Assembly: GCF_002116635.1 (NCBI RefSeq)
Contig: NZ_LQPW01000010.1
Coordinates: 1-64,000 of the forward strand
Origin: Mycobacterium szulgai
Lineage (GTDB): Bacteria; Actinomycetota; Actinomycetes; Mycobacteriales; Mycobacteriaceae
Direction: 5' to 3'
DNA: 64,000 nt
Shown here piece by piece: positions 44,001 to 51,080 of this stretch. Each line of letters starts with the position of its first letter. Position 1 is the first letter of the stretch. Made by a program: the position numbers and the translations under genes. The notes beneath the pieces are model-generated. The model was not told the origin of the DNA. It worked only from the letters and a program-made list of their open reading frames with translations, and made no database searches.

Positions 44001-44572
44001 TAGTGCACCACCGCACCATCAAGATCAGACACGAAGCTGTGATCGCCCCCGGCTCCGGTCGGCCGCAGCACCAGCACCGTGTCGACGACACCATCGTTTG
44101 CGAGTTTGGTTGTCAGCCGCCAGCTGTTCTCGTCCAGGCTGGGACCGGCGGCGATCACAACACGAGCGCCCGATCCGCGGATCAGCGCGCAGGCGTGTTC
44201 ATACGACAAAGCGCTGTTTATCGGCGCGGCGATACCGACGGCTTGGGCTGCCAAGGTTGCGGTGATCAGCTCATCGCAATTTGGTGACAGGAGCGCCACC
44301 GCACTTCGCCGATTTACGCCGCACGCCCGCAACATGTTTGCCGTGCGCGTCACATCGCTGAACAGCTGCTTGAATGTTCGTCGTTGGGGCTCCCGCCACT
44401 GGGCTGCCTCCCGCAGCACCGCGATCGCCGGCTTCGTTGGCCATAGGCTGGCGGCGCGGCTGAGTATCTCATACGTCGAACTCGGCAAGCCCCGCTCGGC
44501 CAATGGCACCGCCTCGATAGCTGTTAGGTCAGCAGGTTCGGCATAGCGCGGCCAGACGAGATGAGCGTTCAC
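38072..44572 (-). CDS. Nonribosomal peptide synthetase A*-PCP-C-A-PCP-R with reductase release domain
   Basis: The 2,166-residue synthetase. A1 (about 25-520) is acyl-ligase-like: A3 [12 protein letters not shown]7 [10 protein letters not shown]; but the A8 core is deleted and A10 reads SGELD instead of NGKLD. PCP1 Ser is in GGDSLLAM (about 596). The C domain has HHIATDG (about 785). A2 is complete ([11 protein letters not shown] about 1284, [16 protein letters not shown]); its pocket residues read D-F-W-S-V-G-M-V-H-K, near the threonine code. PCP2 is at about 1671. R (from about 1766) has [12 protein letters not shown] and YEASK, and its tail IGPDKDIPH is carboxylic-acid-reductase-like, predicting aldehyde release. 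GTG 44572 follows AAGGAGT. Confidence 0.92.
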   Translation of the reverse strand: MNAHLVWPRYAEPADLTAIEAVPLAERGLPSSTYEILSRAASLWPTKPAIAVLREAAQWREPQRRTFKQLFSDVTRTANMLRACGVNRRSAVALLSPNCDELITATLAAQAVGIAAPINSALSYEHACALIRGSGARVVIAAGPSLDENSWRLTTKLANDGVVDTVLVLRPTGAGGDHSFVSDLDGAVVHYMTDQAKRYGDTRLFAEPPEPTDLAAIFHTKGTTGTSKLAAHTHSNEVTNAWMLAADSSLAHDSVVFAGLPLCHVVAFVAAVLTPMLRGQQVVWAGPLGFRDPGIYTDFWKIVAHYRIAVMSAVPNVYRALAQCPVDADISSMRTVIAGTSALANEIRRDFESRTGLTLLESYGQTEATCASVRSFPDHPRPGSVGQRLPYLMVKAIHVDSGGRWHDLPAGEVGHLAISGSTVFPGYVTACETTGFILDGKGKLFAGWLDTGDIGWVDDGGFIHITGRAVEPQQVQAALADLDGVDQAVVIARFDDHGKQRLVGYVTGTADPVRLRVQLAQHLPADMVPAAIMAIAQVPLTLSGELDIAALPDPQYRDTGVYLAPSTAAEEVLAGIYTQVLKLPRVGIDDSFFDLGGDSLLAMRAVAAINTTFDTDVTVRMIFETTVAELAARLGGSPRRYGPLRAGSRPAVLPLSFAQRRLWSIEQLQGMSTLYNSGWAARLNGVLDADALAAAVGDVVGRHESLRTIFPAVGGVPQQVVVPVEHADVGWQIIDASGWSPQVLDEAISAEARRSFDLAAQIPLRARLFRLDGHTHVLLIVTHHIATDGWSSAPLTADLSRAYASRCAGRAPDWEPLTIQYGDYTLWQHENLGSAADPDSPIAGHLRYWQQKLGGLPPRLQLPTDRPYPPVADHRGDLIEMCWPATLQQQIHQLARRHQVSSFMVVHTALAVLLCKLSNTTDVAVGFPIAGRNDPALEDLVGFFVNTLVLRTRISGDPSFAQLLAQIRHHSLDAFDHQDLPFEVLVERLNPPRSLAHHPLIQVMLAWQNTAPAQRKIGDLDVTPIQLNTHSAHLDLTLSLTERFSPDRVPDGINATVVFRTDVFDRASISTFLTRLQQLLVGMVAHPDQRLSGVDLLTRAEHALLARWGNHKAVKSPTSPKSPTSPRSSAAQAQSSIPQLFAGAVARAPQAVALVYQGHSWTYRELDHASNRLAQLLARQGIGAGAVVALLLERSAQAIIAILAVLKTGAAYLCIDSHHPDSRIGFMLADAMPTAVITNAGLRARLARYGLRLIDIDNLAISAYPTTALAFPDPDHIAYLIYTSGTTGTPKGVAIAHRNVTQLFGSMTSFRPEPAQVWSQCHSHSFDFSVWEIWGALLHGGRLVVVPETLTRSPADLRALLVAERVTVLSQTPSAFYALQAADATHRERKGQLRLDAVVFGGEALDPQRLGVWRENHPGLPRLINMFGITETTVHASFREIDHHDIDRAVSPIGAPLLNLSFFVLDRWLRPVPAGVVGELYIAGAGVACGYIRRPGLTATRFVACPSAAGVRMYRSGDLVRWCADGQLHYVGRADQQVKIRGYRVELGEIQAALAALDEVDQAVVIAREEADGQKRLVGYVTGGADRVRLRAQLAERLPPYMVPTAIVRLQQLPLTVNGKLDTKALPLPNYGDTGIYRAPSTALEKALAGIFSRVLTLQQVGIDDSFFDLGGDSLSAMRAIAAINAACNTDLTARVFFEAPSVRSLSQRLQSAPSGGSGANRASFAAVHGCEVTEVHARDLTLGKFIDATTLCAGANLPGPRAQARVILLTGATGFLGRYLALEWLTRISLSGGKLICLVRAESNDAARARLDKGFATGDPLLVHHYQGLAAQHLEVIAGDKAEPNLGLNHQTWRRLADTVDTIVDCAALVNHALPYSQLFDPNTFGTAELIRLGVTTKRKRYIYVSTASVGNQIAPAQFTEDADIRLIGSTRVIDDGYGNGYEASKWASEVLLRQANDLGGLPITVFRCGMILADTTYAGLLNLPDTLTRLVLSLLITGIAPGSFYRLDRDGHRQPAHFDGLPVEFVAEAISTLGVQAVDGFQTFHVVNSHDDGIGLDEYVDWLIDAGYPIQRIDDYEDWLNRFSASLSALPDRQRRYSLLPLLPNFQQPARPSAASATPSDRFRAAVLDAKIGPDKDIPHITPPIITKYATDLQLLGFVPGLLA

Positions 44573-44687
44573 GTGCCACCAACTCCTTTTCGCTGACTTT
44601 GTCCAGCGCCAACACTGCGCGAGCGGCAAGGCCACGACCGATGATGGCGATGAGGGTCTGGAATAACGCCGTCTCCCAACACTTGCC

Positions 44688-46226
44688 CTATAGCGGCCTG
44701 GGAGGTCCACACCACATGTTCGGTGGGGTCGGAAACCCGCCGTAGAGCGACTCGAAGGCGTTGGCTACCCGAAGCACAGTCGCATCGTCGAACCGCCTGC
44801 CGATGATCATCATTCCGGTAGGCAATCCGTCCACCAACCCGGCGGGCACCGAGATCGCCGGGTGACCGGTGAGGTTCAGTGGTGCGGTATTGGCTACCGT
44901 ATGCAGTGAAATATCCGAAATGCTATCTGCCGAACGCATTCTCGCGGTACGCGGAATGGTAGGCAGTACCAACACGTCGTATTGACGCAACGCCGCGTCA
45001 TATGCGGCGCGTATGTACGGCAGCAGACTGCGCGCCTTCGCACAAGAGGTACCACCAAACGTTTTCGTACTGTAGTGCCCGCACAACACTGTCATCTTGA
45101 TCATCGCCGATAGTTGTTGGGTTCTGGCCATGCGCTGACTTAGAAAGTGCGCCAGAAGCTCTGGCTCGTCGCCTTGATCGGCGCCGAGCCAATGACCGCT
45201 GCCGTTAAGCATCTGGTAGAAGCAATCGGTGAAGATAACGGCGAATACGTGCAGCGCTTTGCGATGCCAGGGCACGCTGATTTCGCCTACGGTGCAACCG
45301 ATCTCGCTCAGCCGCAGTGCGGCGGCGCGGACCAGCCGGTCGACCTCTGGTCGAGAATCTGGTTGTCCAAAACCTTCAGCGAGGATACCTACCCGCATAC
45401 CCGCCACGCCGCTGTCGAGCATCGACCGATAATCAATTACAGCAACATTATTCGGCTGGCGCAGATCCTTTCCATCGGCTCCGGCGAGAACCGTCAGCAC
45501 CAACGCTGCGTCGGCGACGGTGCGGGTCATCGGACCGAGGTGATCGATAGTCGACTCGATAGTGACCGCGCCCGTGTAAGGGACCAACCCGTGGGTGGGC
45601 TTCAGCCCAACGATGCCGCAGAGCGACGCCGGCAGCCGGATCGATCCACCTTGGTCACCGCCCAGGGCGAAATCGACCGCACCAGATGCGACCAAGGCAG
45701 CGCTCCCACTAGAGGATCCGCCCGTTTCACGTGTGTGGTCCCATGGGTTACGAACCGGACCCGTAGCCGAGCTGCTACTCGAGGTCGAACCGCAAAAATT
45801 CTCACACACGCTTTTTCCGGCAATGGTCGCACCGGCGGCGAGCATGCGTTCGACAACGGTTGCATCCCGGTTCGGGATGAAACCAGCCAAGGCCTTCGAC
45901 CCGTTGGTCATCGGAATTCCCGCTACCGCGATGTTGTCCTTGATAGCCACCCGTCTACCTGACAGCAAGCCCTCAGTCGCGGAACGGATTTCGGAGGTGA
46001 CGCACCAAGCGTTGAGCGGGTCGTCGCCAGGCGGTGGAAATCGGTAGCTACGCCGAGCCGCCCGCGGTGGGCCGTAATCGTCATAGAGTTCATCGACCAG
46101 GTCGTATGACTGCAGCGTGTACTTCACGCCGGCAAGAAATTCCGTCCGGGCCCCGGCCTCGAGATCAAAGCCGAAATACTCTGCCGCAGCATCGATGTCC
46201 GCGGCCGAGGGTCTCACGACCGCCAC
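44688..46226 (-). CDS. Amidase-signature family enzyme
   Basis: The 512-residue amidase-signature hydrolase has the Ser-cisSer-Lys triad: Lys96 ([15 protein letters not shown]), the GGSSSGS cluster at 169-175 and nucleophile Ser195 ([13 protein letters not shown]). Family members hydrolyse amides or, as in GatA, pass ammonia to a partner. The context of ATP-grasp ligase upstream and NRPS downstream on the same strand suggests processing of an amide in the peptide product or its precursor. GTG start at 46226; the first NRPS begins 115 bases downstream. Substrate unknown; a GatA role is unlikely without GatB/C. Confidence 0.9.
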   Translation of the reverse strand: MAVVRPSAADIDAAAEYFGFDLEAGARTEFLAGVKYTLQSYDLVDELYDDYGPPRAARRSYRFPPPGDDPLNAWCVTSEIRSATEGLLSGRRVAIKDNIAVAGIPMTNGSKALAGFIPNRDATVVERMLAAGATIAGKSVCENFCGSTSSSSSATGPVRNPWDHTRETGGSSSGSAALVASGAVDFALGGDQGGSIRLPASLCGIVGLKPTHGLVPYTGAVTIESTIDHLGPMTRTVADAALVLTVLAGADGKDLRQPNNVAVIDYRSMLDSGVAGMRVGILAEGFGQPDSRPEVDRLVRAAALRLSEIGCTVGEISVPWHRKALHVFAVIFTDCFYQMLNGSGHWLGADQGDEPELLAHFLSQRMARTQQLSAMIKMTVLCGHYSTKTFGGTSCAKARSLLPYIRAAYDAALRQYDVLVLPTIPRTARMRSADSISDISLHTVANTAPLNLTGHPAISVPAGLVDGLPTGMMIIGRRFDDATVLRVANAFESLYGGFPTPPNMWCGPPRPL

Positions 46227-46352
46227 TTAGACCTCGATCGTTGCCACACCGCAGGCTGGACACTCATACGCTCGACATTCATCAGGGGCTCGCACACCTT
46301 TCTAAATTTGACGACCACGGGCTGCAACGATGCGGGCACCGGCCCGGCCTCG

Positions 46353-47702
46353 TTACGCCCGAGCCATCGCAGCGCTGACTCCGGCATGAGATTTCAAATC
46401 TGTGAGAATGCGGTTGAAATCAGGAACCAATTCATATCCGCAGCGGGTAACAGCGCGATCGACCGTAAGCCGAGCGACTGTAGCGCATGGATCGGTGTCC
46501 AAAGCCGGGTGCGTCAATACGTCTGCACGAAGCAGATTTCCAGACGCTTCGAACGCATCGACCGTGTAGGTTGGATCTACCGCCGAAGCCGTGTCCCCTG
46601 TGTGATGGACCACGATTTGCGCGCGTGGAGGTGCGCCCGCCGAAATTTCCCACAACGATGGCTGGGCGGGTTTTTGGATACCGAGGAATGAAGCGATGTG
46701 TTCCAGAAGCAAGCATCCCAGTCCCATTTCCACGGCTATGTCGCAGGACAACCGAGTTGACCCCTGGAACCGCGGATTCACCTCAGAAAACAGCGGCACC
46801 CCGTTGTGTACCAGAAAGTCCACTCCGAACGCGCCCAAATATCCTTGGGACCGCAACCAGCCGCCAACAGCACGCACCGCCGACTCGATGTCTTCGATAG
46901 TCTCCCGACCTAAATCGGTGACCGCGGCAAAATCATTTCCACAGTACGCAAATTTGCGCGTAGTGCAACCTTTGATTCCAATCAACTGAATTGATGCCGG
47001 ATGCACCGAGACCCCTTCTTGCCATACGACACCCGACACATTTACCGGTATGGCACCTTCGAGATATGGCGCAACGCTCACAAATGCTTCGCTAGCGGAC
47101 GGCCACCGACGCTCGAGTTGCTCTTTGGATTCCACTAAATTAAAGCCCACTCCCCCGGTTGTTCTGCTGCGGCGCAGCATCACGGGCCCGTCGTAGAGCA
47201 GGCGATGGGCGCGGGTGAATTCAGAGTCGGCGATGTAATGCCACGGAACCCGGGGCACACCCAATTCGGCAATCGCACTTTCCACCCACGGCTTGTGTTC
47301 GAACGCTTGCTGAATCCCCGCGAACAGGCCCAGGTAGGCGGTATGTCCTTGCTTTGCAAAAGTAATCGCCGAAAGAAACTCGCTGGGTCGATAAGTGAGA
47401 ATGGCCGAAGGCCCGGAGAGGGCCGTATAGATGGCATTTCTCAGCACATCGACCATCATGTCCTGCGGGTGATCGTCGACGCTGAACGTGTCAAGATCGA
47501 CGCGCCTTCTCGACAGCTCCTCCAGGGACATAGCGGTCATGTGGTCGCTTGGGCTGTAAGCATTGATGACGGAGAAAACCGCCGAGAGCTGCGGGAGCTC
47601 GGCCACGGATTGAACATCGTCGCCGCGAGTCCCGAACCATACCAGCCGGCGATCGGCGAGCTTGGCAACGATCTTGTCAATTAAGCGAGCGCGATCAGTC
47701 AT
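46353..47702 (-). CDS. ATP-grasp family ligase
   Basis: The ~449-residue protein has a variable N-terminal third, then an ATP-grasp domain: LLYDGPVMLRRSRTTGGVGFNLV (P-loop-like ATP lid with Gly-rich turn), a middle VSGVVWQEG, and the metal-binding end LGAFGVDFLVHNGVPLFSEVNPRFQGS with Glu and Asn ligands. ATP-grasp enzymes form amide or thioester bonds through acyl phosphates, for example dipeptide ligases in peptide pathways. ATG 47702 is chosen; the frame runs 55 codons further upstream but inside the preceding gene. It overlaps that gene's stop by 8 bases and lies 126 bases before the amidase. Confidence 0.88.
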   Translation of the reverse strand: MTDRARLIDKIVAKLADRRLVWFGTRGDDVQSVAELPQLSAVFSVINAYSPSDHMTAMSLEELSRRRVDLDTFSVDDHPQDMMVDVLRNAIYTALSGPSAILTYRPSEFLSAITFAKQGHTAYLGLFAGIQQAFEHKPWVESAIAELGVPRVPWHYIADSEFTRAHRLLYDGPVMLRRSRTTGGVGFNLVESKEQLERRWPSASEAFVSVAPYLEGAIPVNVSGVVWQEGVSVHPASIQLIGIKGCTTRKFAYCGNDFAAVTDLGRETIEDIESAVRAVGGWLRSQGYLGAFGVDFLVHNGVPLFSEVNPRFQGSTRLSCDIAVEMGLGCLLLEHIASFLGIQKPAQPSLWEISAGAPPRAQIVVHHTGDTASAVDPTYTVDAFEASGNLLRADVLTHPALDTDPCATVARLTVDRAVTRCGYELVPDFNRILTDLKSHAGVSAAMARA

Positions 47703-48180
47703 TTCGACACCACCGATAACCAGATTGGCCGGACAAGGGATACCTCTCCTCGCAGGGGCAGGATGGAAAAACGCTGATGCGATCGTCCAAGACGTAACCG
47801 CTGTCGGGTGACGTGTGAATGCGATCGCGGTGCCACATCGTCCCACCCATGATGACGCAACACACAATGCATGACGACTGACGTATATATACGTCTCGCG
47901 TTATTATCGACCGGCAGTTGAACCATTCCTCGAACCAGGTGTTCACCTCCGCCTTACGACACCGAAACATGGCGTGGGTATTTGTTTCAGACTTGTGAAC
48001 GATGAATGGTGACATACCATAGGCTGACATGTGTTGAGCTGCTGATCTATCCAGCGAAATGCCGGTGAATTGCCAGTGGACTTTCAGACGCAATAGACCC
48101 TCCGCGGTGAGCACGAAGGTACAGTAACCGCTAGGCTGCGCATCGTGCCACACGACGAATTGAGCCGGGCCGTTGTTCAC
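47695..48180 (-). CDS. Unrecognised 161-residue protein, possibly with a degraded C-terminal half
   Basis: The GTG at 48180 is the first possible start after an in-frame stop. Residues 1-90 look protein-like, with GC-ending codons (GYCTFVLTAEGLLRLKVHW, EVNTWFEEWF). The remainder is rich in Cys, Arg and AT-ending codons (QSSCIVCCVIMGG), as if it were read-through after a frameshift or an untranslated leader. The stop overlaps the ATP-grasp start by 8 bases (ATGACTGA), which supports coupled translation. A perfect 16-bp palindrome lies within it at 47880-47895. No family recognised; either a small cluster-specific protein or a remnant. Confidence 0.45.
   Translation of the reverse strand: MNNGPAQFVVWHDAQPSGYCTFVLTAEGLLRLKVHWQFTGISLDRSAAQHMSAYGMSPFIVHKSETNTHAMFRCRKAEVNTWFEEWFNCRSIITRDVYIRQSSCIVCCVIMGGTMWHRDRIHTSPDSGYVLDDRISVFPSCPCEERYPLSGQSGYRWCRND
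47880..47895. promoter_or_regulatory. Perfect 16-bp AT-core palindrome, possible operator
   Basis: gacgtatatatacgtc is its own reverse complement. It sits about 180 bases upstream of the ATP-grasp ATG, in the stretch where the overlapping small ORF loses coding character, so it could be part of the true promoter region of the ATP-grasp/amidase/NRPS transcript. Function inferred only. Confidence 0.4.
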
Positions 48181-48301
48181 GGAACGGAACCCACGCCTTG
48201 CTTCTACCGCAGACAGCGCTGTGTAAGAAGATCCGCCACCATAAGGCCGGCGCCTGTCTCGCGTATGCAGTTTCGGCGTACGAGATCATGAAAAGAAGGC
48301 G

Positions 48302-49447
48302 ATGATAAATTCTAGGGTGATTTCACTAACCGAAGCCGAACGTCTCAAATTTCACCTTTTACAATCTGGCATCCAGATCACGGCCGAGGCTGCGGAATAC
48401 ATTCGATCGCACAACGGTGACCGCCCGCTGACACCGGCGGATTATCCGTCGACATCGGGTATCGTTTTGGTCCTGGAAGGTGATGTGTGGGTCAACGCGC
48501 CGATCGAGGAATACAATCCGAATTTCGTCAGCAACAGCATTTTCCAGCTATGTGTTGACAGTGAGGGCTTGTGGGTTGATGGCGACGGATTCTCGTCGCG
48601 CGCAAAATTTTGGATGCCGCCCCAATTCCATGGACAGACCAACAGCGAGGGGATTGCCTACAGCAGCCTAGGCTTCACACATACCGACCGCGTGAGAATC
48701 TCCCCGATTAGCGGTTGTGCGTTCACATGCAAATTCTGCGATATTCCGTATGAGTTCCGGTATCGAGCCAACGACGTCAACCGACTAATTGAGCTGGTTC
48801 AGGTCGCCCTTGCTGATCCACTGCAGCCGGCTAGCCATGTTCTGATATCCGGCGGAACACCGCGTCCGGAGCATTACGGCTACATGCGCGCCCTGTATGA
48901 GCTTGCCGCTGCTCAATTCCCTGATGTCCCAATAGACATCATGATGGTGCCGGTCGGCGACGTCATGGATCCGTTGTGGCTCGACGAGATCGGGATCAAC
49001 GAAATCAGTGTCAACCTCGAGGTCTGGAGCGACGACCTGGCCCGCCGGCTCATGCCGCGCAAGCACAAACAGGGTAGGACCCACTACCTGGAATATCTGG
49101 CCAACGCGGCGTCGGTGCTCGGCGGACACCGGGTCCGGTCGATGTTCATGCTGGGTATCGAACCACTGGAGTCAACACTGGAAGGCATCACTGAGATCGC
49201 CAGCCGCGGCTGTACACCGGTGCTCAGTCCGTTCCGGCCTGACCCAGCCACCCCGATGAGAGACTGGACGGTGCCCTCCGCCGAATTCATGCTCGATGCG
49301 TATTTGGCGGCTCGCGAGATCACGCAGCACTATGGTGTCGCGCTGGGACCCAGCTGCGTTCCATGTACCCACAACACTCTCACGCTACCGTCGACCCATC
49401 GAAACGGTGACGCTGAAATTCACCATGGGCATCCCCGCCTAATTTAA
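48302..49447 (+). CDS. Radical SAM enzyme
   Basis: The 381-residue protein. After ~130 residues of unassigned N-terminal domain comes the 4Fe-4S/SAM motif Cys139-x3-Cys143-x2-Cys146 (GCAFTCKFCDIPYEFRY), then SAM-contact strands (VLISGGTPRPEHYGYMRAL, INEISVNLEVWSDD). Near the end a CVPC pair in LGPSCVPCTHNTLTLP could bind a second cluster or metal. Radical SAM enzymes in peptide clusters do methylations, epimerisations or rearrangements; this subtype is not identified. ATG 48302 follows AAGAAGG. First gene of a three-gene + strand unit, divergent from the ATP-grasp unit. Codon use is noticeably less GC-rich than the core genes. Confidence 0.9.
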   Translation: MINSRVISLTEAERLKFHLLQSGIQITAEAAEYIRSHNGDRPLTPADYPSTSGIVLVLEGDVWVNAPIEEYNPNFVSNSIFQLCVDSEGLWVDGDGFSSRAKFWMPPQFHGQTNSEGIAYSSLGFTHTDRVRISPISGCAFTCKFCDIPYEFRYRANDVNRLIELVQVALADPLQPASHVLISGGTPRPEHYGYMRALYELAAAQFPDVPIDIMMVPVGDVMDPLWLDEIGINEISVNLEVWSDDLARRLMPRKHKQGRTHYLEYLANAASVLGGHRVRSMFMLGIEPLESTLEGITEIASRGCTPVLSPFRPDPATPMRDWTVPSAEFMLDAYLAAREITQHYGVALGPSCVPCTHNTLTLPSTHRNGDAEIHHGHPRLI

Positions 49448-49503
49448 CTCGACATTCCAGATAGTTTTAATGGGAAATCTTTCGCAAGAAGGGAGCCATT
49501 TTC

Positions 49504-50160
49504 GTGCCGTTGACCGATACGACTGCGAAAGAGTTCATCGACTTAATACTGAGGCGGCGCAGCATAAGGGAAACATTCACGAGCGAACCGGTACCGGCAC
49601 CAGACCTGGTCCGCATCGTAGAGTGTGGACTTGCCGCGCCCTCCTCAAAGAATGCTCAACCTTGGCGCTTCCACATTGTGCAGGACCGAGTTCTGCTCGA
49701 CTCGATCGCCGACTACGTCCAGGAAGCTAAGGGGGCGAGCGTATACGGCCCTCAACCTCATATATCGACCGGATTACCTCGCAAGTACTTCCCCAGCACA
49801 GTTATAGAATCGGTCGAGATTCTTCGTATAGCACCGGTTGGCATATTCGTCGAAAATCGCGGTGTGTTCAGCGGCCGGAAAAGGCAGTTGGCTTCGACAG
49901 GTACCAGCGTTAAAGCGATCACAGGGTATGGCAGTGAAATGCTGGGCATCGGTGCTGCTGTGGAAAATATGTGGCTTGCGGCAAATGCCCTGGGTCTCGG
50001 AGCTGTTTTTATGGCCGATGTGCTGGTGGCGGAAGACGCTATCAAACGAAAATTGGGCATCGGGGGCGACCTGGTAGGCGTTCTTAGTCTGGGACCGCAC
50101 GACGGTGCGGGCCGGCCGTCAATGGGCGCGCGGCTCGAGGATCTGACCATCTGGCGCTGA
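49504..50160 (+). CDS. Nitroreductase-family flavoenzyme of the NRPS island
   Basis: The 218-residue FMN-dependent fold has RRRSIRETFTSEPVPAPDLVR, PSSKNAQPWRFHIVQ (FMN contact), GIGAAVENMWLAANALGLG (dimer/FMN helix) and a GVLSLGPH end. In peptide clusters such enzymes also act as azoline or amino-acid dehydrogenases; no cyclisation domain is present here, so the role is open. GTG 49504 follows AAGAAGGGAG. It lies 56 bases after the radical SAM gene and 41 before the carbamoyltransferase-like gene. Only distantly like the two chromosomal nitroreductases in this window. Confidence 0.87.
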   Translation: MPLTDTTAKEFIDLILRRRSIRETFTSEPVPAPDLVRIVECGLAAPSSKNAQPWRFHIVQDRVLLDSIADYVQEAKGASVYGPQPHISTGLPRKYFPSTVIESVEILRIAPVGIFVENRGVFSGRKRQLASTGTSVKAITGYGSEMLGIGAAVENMWLAANALGLGAVFMADVLVAEDAIKRKLGIGGDLVGVLSLGPHDGAGRPSMGARLEDLTIWR

Positions 50161-50201
50161 CGCGATTCCAATGCAGTCCGAACTGAAAGGCCGTAGGCTA
50201 G

Positions 50202-51080
50202 ATGGGTAGCAACGGCGTTCGCCACTTGCTCGACATTAACGACCTCACCGAGGATGACATCGACTGGGTCATTTCTGGCCCGCATTCTTGCCGCGGGGAT
50301 GTTGCGGGCTCGATTATCGGCTTAATTTTCCTGGAAAGCTCGTTGCGCACTCATTTCGGCTTCGCGGCGGCGGCAACTCGTTTGGGCGTCTCTCCGCTTT
50401 CCGTAACCGAATTGCGACACGGTCCGGGGATGCCGATTGCCGAATCCGTGGCTGACACGCTTCGAGCCATCGGGGGTATGGCCGACTTGGTAGTGATCCG
50501 GCCGGGCGAGCCCCTCGACCGCGACAATATTCATGCGACGAGTCCGGTGCCGGTAATAAACGGGGGGGATCCCGGCGGTGAACACCCCACCCAAGCTCTC
50601 ATAGATTTCGTTGCGATGCAGAAGTTCGTCGGACCCATTCAGGAAATCCGGGTGGGGATCTGCGGCGACTTGACGATGCGAGCCTCGCGGTCGCTGCTTC
50701 ATCTACTCAACCGGCGCCCGCCACGCTCATTGCGACTGATCGCGCCATATTCGCGGTCAAACCACGGCATCGCTTTTCGCGCGGAATTAAATCGTTGCCT
50801 AACGCTCACCGAAGTGCCGGATTTTTCAGATCTCGATGCGTTGATCATCACTGGCATCACACCGTTGACCGACGGTGACAGGTCTGATTACACGCTAACG
50901 AAGCAGTCTGCCGAGTCGCTACCGCCACATGCGGTAGTCCTGTCACCGATGCCGATAATCGACGACATATCGAGCGAGATGCTCCGCGATCGGCGGGTGA
51001 GAGTGTATGACCAGAGCGACCTCGGCGTCTCGGTGCGGATGTCTGTCCTACAGCTACTGCTCAATCAGTCACGACGATGA
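50202..51080 (+). CDS. Aspartate/ornithine-carbamoyltransferase superfamily protein, divergent active site
   Basis: The 292-residue protein with both transcarbamylase domains. Carbamoyl-phosphate-site elements are partly kept: SSLRT at 46-50 (family STRT), Arg100, HPTQ at 128-131 and the GDL...RASRS region. By hand alignment with E. coli PyrB, the catalytic Lys84 region (family KGETLADT) reads PIAESVADT without lysine, the aspartate-binding TRVQ reads TGIT, and HPLPR reads SPMPI. It is therefore unlikely to be a housekeeping ATCase; a cluster-specific transfer to another acceptor, or loss of carbamoyl transfer, is inferred. Its 3' end overlaps the convergent NRPS by 16 bases. Confidence 0.85.
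   Translation: MGSNGVRHLLDINDLTEDDIDWVISGPHSCRGDVAGSIIGLIFLESSLRTHFGFAAAATRLGVSPLSVTELRHGPGMPIAESVADTLRAIGGMADLVVIRPGEPLDRDNIHATSPVPVINGGDPGGEHPTQALIDFVAMQKFVGPIQEIRVGICGDLTMRASRSLLHLLNRRPPRSLRLIAPYSRSNHGIAFRAELNRCLTLTEVPDFSDLDALIITGITPLTDGDRSDYTLTKQSAESLPPHAVVLSPMPIIDDISSEMLRDRRVRVYDQSDLGVSVRMSVLQLLLNQSRR

Noticed and set aside
44573..44710. Longer start (44710) for the large NRPS
   Set aside because: The added 46 residues are low-similarity Arg/Ser-rich and overlap the amidase stop; GTG 44572 has AAGGAGT at proper spacing.
44688..46226. gatA (glutamyl-tRNA amidotransferase subunit A)
   Set aside because: It shares the amidase signature, but no gatB/gatC lie nearby and the context is biosynthetic.
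50202..51080. Housekeeping pyrB
   Set aside because: No pyrR/pyrC/carAB neighbours, and key catalytic and aspartate-binding residues are missing by hand alignment.
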